Shown here in pieces: positions 7,008-10,296 of a stretch of 10,296 bases of DNA. Both the position numbers and the translations under genes were made by a program. The stretch lies in NCBI GenBank assembly GCA_003024985.2, contig PXIH01S0000184.1. One strand, written 5' to 3'. The notes below the pieces were generated by a model. The model saw only the letters and a program-made list of their open reading frames with translations. It did no database searches and had not been told where the DNA came from. How positions within the stretch are numbered: position 1 is the stretch's first letter; the number at the start of each line of letters is the position of its first letter. The DNA is from Euperipatoides rowelli (lineage: Eukaryota; Onychophora; Udeonychophora; Euonychophora; Peripatopsidae).

Positions 7008-7157
7008 TCAAGTGAATTCTGTATTTGCATGCCACTCACGTTCTTCCAATATACCAGGGTCAATAACAAATGACGCAGATTCGCTATCTTCGTCAGCTAA
7101 AGGCTCAATCATATGGACTAATTGTTTAAATACTTGTACGGTATCAAATTCATCCAT
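7008..7157 (-). CDS. Putative first coding exon or small ORF, unknown protein
   Basis: The ATG at 7155-7157 opens 49 codons to a TGA at 7008-7010. The protein begins MDEFDTVQVFKQLVHMIEPL and continues with an acidic run (ADEDSESAS) and FVIDPGILEE. Composition and codon use look like real protein, unlike the Lys/Phe/Asn-rich frames elsewhere in the window. Within the frame, GAAC is followed by GTGAGT (7034-7039 on the plus strand), a strong splice-donor match, which would end the exon at 7040 after 39 codons plus one base; the last ten codons would then be intron. No acceptor partner or next exon was identified at lower coordinates. Upstream on the minus strand are an A/T hairpin in the leader (7176-7207) and a TATTTAT box near 7251-7257. 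It could be exon 1 of a host gene or of a transposon gene. No family recognised. Confidence 0.4.
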   Translation of the reverse strand: MDEFDTVQVFKQLVHMIEPLADEDSESASFVIDPGILEEREWHANTEFT

Positions 7158-7175
7158 TGTGTAATTATAGTTCAA

Positions 7176-7207
7176 TTTGTTTTGTTTTTTTAAAAAATCA
7201 AAACAAA
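7176..7207. repeat. A/T-rich perfect-arm hairpin
   Basis: TTTGTTTTGTTTTTTT (7176-7191) faces AAAAAATCAAAACAAA (7192-7207); the arms pair apart from one mismatch. It lies about 18 bases upstream of the minus-strand ATG at 7157, so it would fall in that transcript's leader. Confidence 0.6.
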
Positions 7208-7446
7208 ACTTTACTTAAAATTAGAAGCGGAGCAGCACTCTGCTTAGAGCATAAATACTGCAATATACTATACAATTACAGTACACACGGTTCAAAAAAC
7301 AATCGTAAAAATGATCTCGGATATAAAAAATAAACTTTTTTTTATTTGGTAATCTTTAAATAACTTTTATCTATTTTTATTTTTTCAGTGGAATTTCTTT
7401 TTAGTAATTGTCATTAAAAATTTTTAAAAAAAAATATTTCATTTGA
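7208..7446. other. Spacer with a short GC-richer patch
   Basis: Mostly AT-rich. The patch at 7226-7250 (AGCGGAGCAGCACTCTGCTT) is followed by ATAAATA (7251-7257), which read on the minus strand is a TATA-like TATTTAT about 95 bases upstream of the ATG at 7157. A TACAGTA heptamer lies at 7277-7283. Confidence 0.35.
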
Positions 7447-7560
7447 TTTTTAAGAAGAAATAAGATACTGTACTTGTGTAGTGTTACCATCTTTCAGCTT
7501 CACCAGCCAGAAAACAGATGGAGGGACTTGGTCAACCCTCTATCCCCAGTACAAAAATAA
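7447..7560 (+). pseudogene. Possible C-terminal tail of a LINE ORF, or a terminal exon
   Basis: An open plus-strand frame runs from just after a TGA (7444-7446) to TAA at 7558-7560. Its last 20 residues read LHQPENRWRDLVNPLSPVQK, an ordinary composition set in a patch with much more G+C than its flanks. The RWRDLV pattern resembles the (D/N)R..WR.LV tail seen near the C-terminus of some RTE- and Jockey-type LINE proteins, and an A-rich AAAAATAAAAAT follows the stop at once, as at a LINE 3' end. Alternatively CTTTCAG (7491-7497) is a good splice acceptor and 7498-7560 would be a terminal exon. Too short to decide. Confidence 0.3.
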
Positions 7561-8085
7561 AAATCAACTATAAAAAACAAAAAGTTTTATAATCTAGATT
7601 ATATATTTTAATGCAGTATACAGTATTTTTTTCTATAGACTAGTTAGAATAATTTAGAAAATTTATTATCCTAATCACTTTTGAAATTAAAATATCTACG
7701 GTAGCCTACCAGTAATTTTTTTATAAAAAATATTTAATTTTAATTGATATAAATAAAAAAATATTAAAAAGAAAATTCATCCACACAGACAATATCGTTT
7801 ATTTCTGCCAAAAAATTTAATACTGGAAATTTTAAAGAGCTTTCATTGAATTGCCGTTAGGTCATATGACAATCGCAAAGACTCATGAAAGAATATTTGC
7901 ACGCTATTCCAGGATAGGCATGCAAAAATATATCAGACTAGCAAATAAGCCCGTTACTCGGTCATCAACCATTTTTTTTTGTTTAAGCCCTTTTTATGTT
8001 AGAGAAAACATCACTCAAAGTTTTTAAAAATAGTTCCCGTGCTGATCTTTTAAGCTCGTAAAAAAAAAAAAGTTTTGAATAAGCC
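7561..8085. other. AT-rich stretch without a recognised gene
   Basis: No coding signal. There is one TACAGTA heptamer (7619-7625). The patch ACTAGCAAATAAGCCCGTTA (7937-7956), continuing to CTCGGTC, stands out in composition but could not be assigned. Confidence 0.4.
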
Positions 8086-8669
8086 TGTTAGATGGCACTG
8101 TTACCGGCTTTGGAAGACGGTCATATTGCAAGATATAAGATTGTCAAAAGTTTAAATCCATCAATAGTAAACCAATTGACAATATGCAATCAAACCAAGT
8201 GGCCAGGCCAATTTAATATACAGTATTGTCATAGATTTCATTGTAAACCATCAGGATTCATTTTGATTTCTTTAATATTGGGAAAATATTACTTATAGCT
8301 AGATACTGTATATTTTGACACATCATTTGAATGTGGCGACATACAAACATAACCACATGTTTTAAATTACGTTTAGTGTGATATATTTACATACAATGTA
8401 TTCTACAGTGAAACAATTCATGCGCTTCAAGCATATTATAAACTTGTAGAGCATTGTAATTAAAGTTTTGATTCTGAACTTTACAGTTCAATTAACTAGT
8501 TTAGCTGTAATAAATAATTATAGTTATTCATATAACGTCTCATTTATTAGCAGACCGGAAGATATAACAAACTGATAACTAAAAGTATATCGTAAATTAA
8601 TTTTCATTCTATAAAATTGATTGCAGAATAATAAATTCTGATATGGTTAAGATGAAATGGACTAAGTAG

Positions 8670-9060
8670 GCCCCAGCAGCTAACAAAGTAGAAGAAACTT
8701 TAAAACTAGCCATATTATCAACACTTGTTGAAGATAAAACATTTAACTTATGCGATCTTGTGGTACCAGTGAAATCAGAAGAAAAGTCATTAGAGAAAAT
8801 ACTTCACATGCTATAACATTAATAACCCAAGCTACTAGCGTGTATGGGAACAGAATACAAAATAAAAACTAATCAGTTTTGGATTATGATGCAGCACTTT
8901 GGAAACTAAGTGTAAACTGTGAATTAGAACAGAAGCTAAACTTCTTTATTGTTGAACAATATATATTTGGTATCAGTGTATTGATTCCAAAAAGATCATG
9001 CTTGAAAAGAACAATATTGAATTGCATCAACTGAGATTGCAAATAAAAATTCAAACATGA
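8670..9060 (+). pseudogene. Ty3/Gypsy gag (capsid) remnant
   Basis: A first frame (8670-8816, after TAG at 8667-8669) holds LAILSTLVEDKTFNLCDLV followed by KSEEKSLEKIL, matching the K.A.LLS.LG..TY.LL.DL..P......LE.LV.LL part of Gypsy capsid. A second frame (8873-9034) holds ALWKLSVNCELEQKLNFFI and then VEQYIFGI, matching the L..LA..C.FG..L...L.DQF..GI motif. Near 8985 the signal moves to another frame with KIMLEKNNIELHQL, matching the KIQ.KLL.E..LTL..AL stretch, which ends at TGA 9058-9060. Capsid forms the virus-like particle that packages element RNA. Stops at 8814, 8870 and 9032 and the frameshift make this copy non-functional. Confidence 0.65.
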
Positions 9061-9088
9061 TTAGAAATAATAGAAAAATTATTAGTGA

Positions 9089-9256
9089 AACAGACAAAAG
9101 CTAAATAAACCATCAGTTTCCACTAACACTAAAATTTGCACACATTGTGAAGCTAAACATGATTCAAATGTTTGCAAGTTTAGGAATAAATACTTTATAA
9201 AACAGTCAAAACCGATTCATATGGCCTTTTCAAATGATAAAGAAAAAAGAAACTGA
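9089..9256 (+). pseudogene. Ty3/Gypsy nucleocapsid zinc knuckle remnant
   Basis: A 55-codon frame (9089 to TGA at 9254-9256) contains CTHCEAKHDSNVCKFRNKY at residues 17-35: a CX2CX3HX4C knuckle followed by a KFRNK basic stretch, the spacing seen in the first knuckle of many animal Gypsy elements. The next stretch, FIKQSKPIHMA, keeps the His spacing of a second knuckle (C..C.K.GH.A) but its cysteines are replaced, so only one knuckle remains. The knuckle binds element RNA. The frame closes in KEKRN-stop; a neighbouring frame continues as KKKETDRNINYQ into the protease region, marking a one-base shift near 9245. Confidence 0.65.
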
Positions 9257-9560
9257 TAGAAATATAAATTATCAAATTAATACTCATCTTTCTTTAAATC
9301 AAGTGGAAAATATTCAAAAGCCTATTAATAATTATCTTAATATAGAAAATAAAACTTCCATTTTAGTTAGATACTGAGGCTGCTGTCTCCATTAGGTCCA
9401 ATAAAATATTCAGAAAATATAGGTCTACAAGGAAAGTTGCAATCAACTATTATTTTAAGACGACATAAACCATTGGGTTATTGTAAAATCAATGTACAAG
9501 TAGAAGATCATCCAATCTAATAGGATTCGCAGGGTTCATTGCATTGGGATTAACAGTAGT
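9237..9560 (+). pseudogene. Ty3/Gypsy aspartic protease remnant
   Basis: A frame from about 9237 to TGA at 9375-9377 reads into NKTSILV, the strand before the active site. The next phase, opening after TAG at 9364-9366, starts LDTEAAVSIRSNKIF. Gypsy proteases carry LDTGA.VS here; the catalytic Asp is at 9370-9372, but the invariant Gly has become Glu (DTE). A third phase (about 9421-9522) reads LQSTIILRRHKPLGYCKINV then QVEDH, matching the L..Y.G..I..LG.C.V.V.Y..Q stretch, and a trace of the (L/I)G...L end follows near 9545-9570. The protease would cleave the Gag-Pol polyprotein; this copy could not. Confidence 0.6.
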
Positions 9561-9600
9561 CTGATAGATGGAAGTATAAAAAGAAAATAACCTTTCACAG

Positions 9601-9925
9601 GTGTTTCACAGCAGTCTTAAATAAAATCATAAGTAGTTAGTATTACTGTAGCTATACACACCTCCTTGCCCACATGCCTGTCATTCTTAGAGATCGGAAT
9701 AAAGCTGACTTTCTAATAAACAGCCGTCTTTAAAATGTTCATGGCAAAGACTGGAATATTTCAACCGCAACAAATCCTTTTCTCTTAACTGTTTCAACCC
9801 AACCAGCTGACATTTTTTGATCTTTGTGGAATTTTAAAAAAAGTTATAGGGATTTAAATTTGATGCAGCATTTGTGCAATTTAAGGCAAAACAGTAAGAT
9901 ATAGTGAATTTTCAACATGCACTAA
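9601..9925. other. Stretch after the protease remnant, nothing recognised
   Basis: Reverse transcriptase sequence expected after a Gypsy protease was looked for in the plus-strand phases and not found. The patch at about 9655-9730 is less AT-rich. One TACTGTA heptamer lies at 9644-9650. The Gypsy copy therefore seems to end near 9570-9600. Confidence 0.4.
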
Positions 9926-9965
9926 ATTATATATATAAAAAAATATATACACAGTATATATATAT
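9926..9965. repeat. TA-rich low-complexity tract
   Basis: TATATATA runs flank an A-run and the string ATATATACACAG-TATATATA. Nearly the same string, ATATATACACAGAGTATATA, follows the microsatellite at 5458-5490. It abuts the hAT-like terminus. Confidence 0.7.
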
Positions 9966-10296
9966 TAGGGATGAGATGAATATTCGGTTAGTATTCGGTA
10001 TTTGGCCTATTCGGCTATCAATGTGACCATTTGTTGTCCCTTTTTTTGGAAATTAATTAACGCATAATCTCATGACTAATGCAATCATTTAGTTCTTTGT
10101 GACTGGTTTCTTTTCCAGGAATTGATTGCAATGCATTTGATTCATGTCTATTTTGACTATTCTCTCGTCTAGACTTATTGTTTTGCCTACCACTTTTCCT
10201 CATCCTTACTAAACAAGCCCTGCAAAAATGATTTGGCTTTAACCACTTATCCTCGGATGACCGATATTTCGGTCATAATGGTATGTGACACTTTGT
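9966..10296. mobile_element. hAT-like transposon end, cut by the window edge
   Basis: TAGGGATG (9966-9973) is followed within 40 bases by GAATATTCGGTTAG, TATTCGGTATTTGG and CTATTCGGC. A TAGGGATG start followed by repeated AATATTCGG units is characteristic of the ends of several animal hAT families. Near the right edge, ACCGATATTTCGGT (10260-10273) is a related palindrome-like string. No transposase catalytic motif was recognised, so this is a non-autonomous or internally deleted copy as far as visible. The other terminus and the 8-bp target duplication typical of hAT lie outside the window or were not found. Confidence 0.5.
10057..10203 (-). CDS. Small basic ORF inside the hAT-like element, doubtful
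   Basis: The ATG at 10201-10203 opens 48 codons to TAA at 10057-10059. The product is hydrophilic and basic at its start (MRKSGRQNNKSRRE) with no membrane segment or known domain. Just upstream on the minus strand, TTTTTGCAG gives a splice-acceptor-like site before GGCTTGTTTAGTAAGG, which in another phase reads GLFSKDEEKW, faintly like a BED zinc-finger start (hAT transposases often begin with one) but ending at a stop. The orientation, pointing toward the nearby terminus at 9966, does not fit an N-terminal domain. On the plus strand TTTCTTTTCCAG (10108-10119) is a rival acceptor. Probably not a gene. Confidence 0.15.
   Translation of the reverse strand: MRKSGRQNNKSRRENSQNRHESNALQSIPGKETSHKELNDCISHEIMR

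Larger units (their letters stand above)
8334..9600 (+). mobile_element. Ty3/Gypsy LTR retrotransposon remnant (gag, zinc knuckle, protease)
   Basis: In plus-strand order there is a gag capsid segment (about 8670-9060), a CX2CX3HX4C zinc knuckle (9137-9175) and an aspartic protease start (9367 onward). This is the gag-to-pol order of Ty3/Gypsy elements. Every segment is broken by stops or frameshifts. No reverse transcriptase, RNase H or integrase follows before the hAT-like end at 9966, so the copy is truncated. TGGCGAC at 8334-8340 could be a primer binding site just after a 5' LTR, since Gypsy sites often begin TGG, but no second LTR is in the window to confirm this. The 8341-8660 stretch would then be leader plus the unrecognisable start of gag. 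Confidence 0.65.

Noticed and set aside
7937-7963. GC-richer patch beginning ACTAGCAAATAAGCCCGTTA, considered as a transposon terminus
   Set aside because: It resembles in style some invertebrate repeat ends, but no partner repeat, target duplication or second copy is in the window.
5130-8098. GCTAGATGGTGC (5130) and GTTAGATGGCAC (8087) as a repeated retroposon junction
   Set aside because: Both follow A-rich tracts, but the match is only about 12 bases with mismatches and the flanks do not align.
8092-8298. 68-codon plus-strand frame beginning MALLPALEDG
   Set aside because: The first ten residues look protein-like, but the rest is ordinary AT-rich translation with no match to Gypsy gag, and it may be LTR sequence.
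9530-9540. GGGTTCATTGC as a Pol III B box of a tRNA or SINE
   Set aside because: It departs from the GGTTCGANNCC consensus, has no A box at the right distance, and lies within the protease remnant.
1-10296. CRISPR array, bacterial defence or toxin-antitoxin system, phage genes
   Set aside because: No regularly spaced repeats, no ribosome binding sites with packed genes and no long reading frames; the composition and elements are eukaryotic.

Overview
The window is AT-rich (roughly 70-75% A+T by eye), full of A/T homopolymer runs, and has no long open reading frame, no operon-like gene packing and no rRNA or tRNA. This points to intergenic or intronic DNA of a eukaryote. The recognisable content is decayed animal-type transposable elements: a CR1/L2-like LINE, a Ty3/Gypsy LTR retrotransposon, foldback/MITE-type inverted repeats and a hAT-like end. 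A metazoan, probably an invertebrate, is the best guess. The species cannot be fixed from this sequence.

Layout from left to right. At 177-909 there is a long imperfect inverted repeat centred near 558. From 910 to about 2690 there is unassigned AT-rich DNA with two small hairpins (1559-1608), a degenerate direct duplication (2200-2461) and a motif-rich block (2567-2660). Between about 2690 and 3850, on the minus strand, lies a heavily frameshifted remnant of a CR1/L2-like LINE. Its apurinic-type endonuclease domain can be followed block by block, but the reverse transcriptase that should follow is missing. A GC-rich island bounded by a short direct repeat sits at 4511-4745. At 5458-5786 there is a TA microsatellite, a hairpin and a cluster of GGCGCTCTT-like motifs. 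At 6044-6540 a small element with terminal inverted repeats is joined head to head to a second, incomplete copy of itself, making a palindrome of about 480 bp.

The only stretch that looks like an intact coding exon is on the minus strand at 7040-7157: an ATG, 39 codons of ordinary acidic protein, then a GTGAGT donor-like site. A possible LINE C-terminal tail lies at 7447-7560. From about 8640 to 9570, on the plus strand, is a Ty3/Gypsy remnant in the expected order gag capsid, zinc knuckle, protease, with stops and frameshifts throughout and DTE in place of the catalytic DTG. The window closes with a TA-rich tract and a hAT-like terminal sequence from 9966.

No functional multi-gene system was found. 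The parts do not cooperate; they are independent insertions at different stages of decay. The most informative leads are the MITE palindrome, the minus-strand exon candidate and a marked excess of the heptamer TACTGTA/TACAGTA (15 sites).
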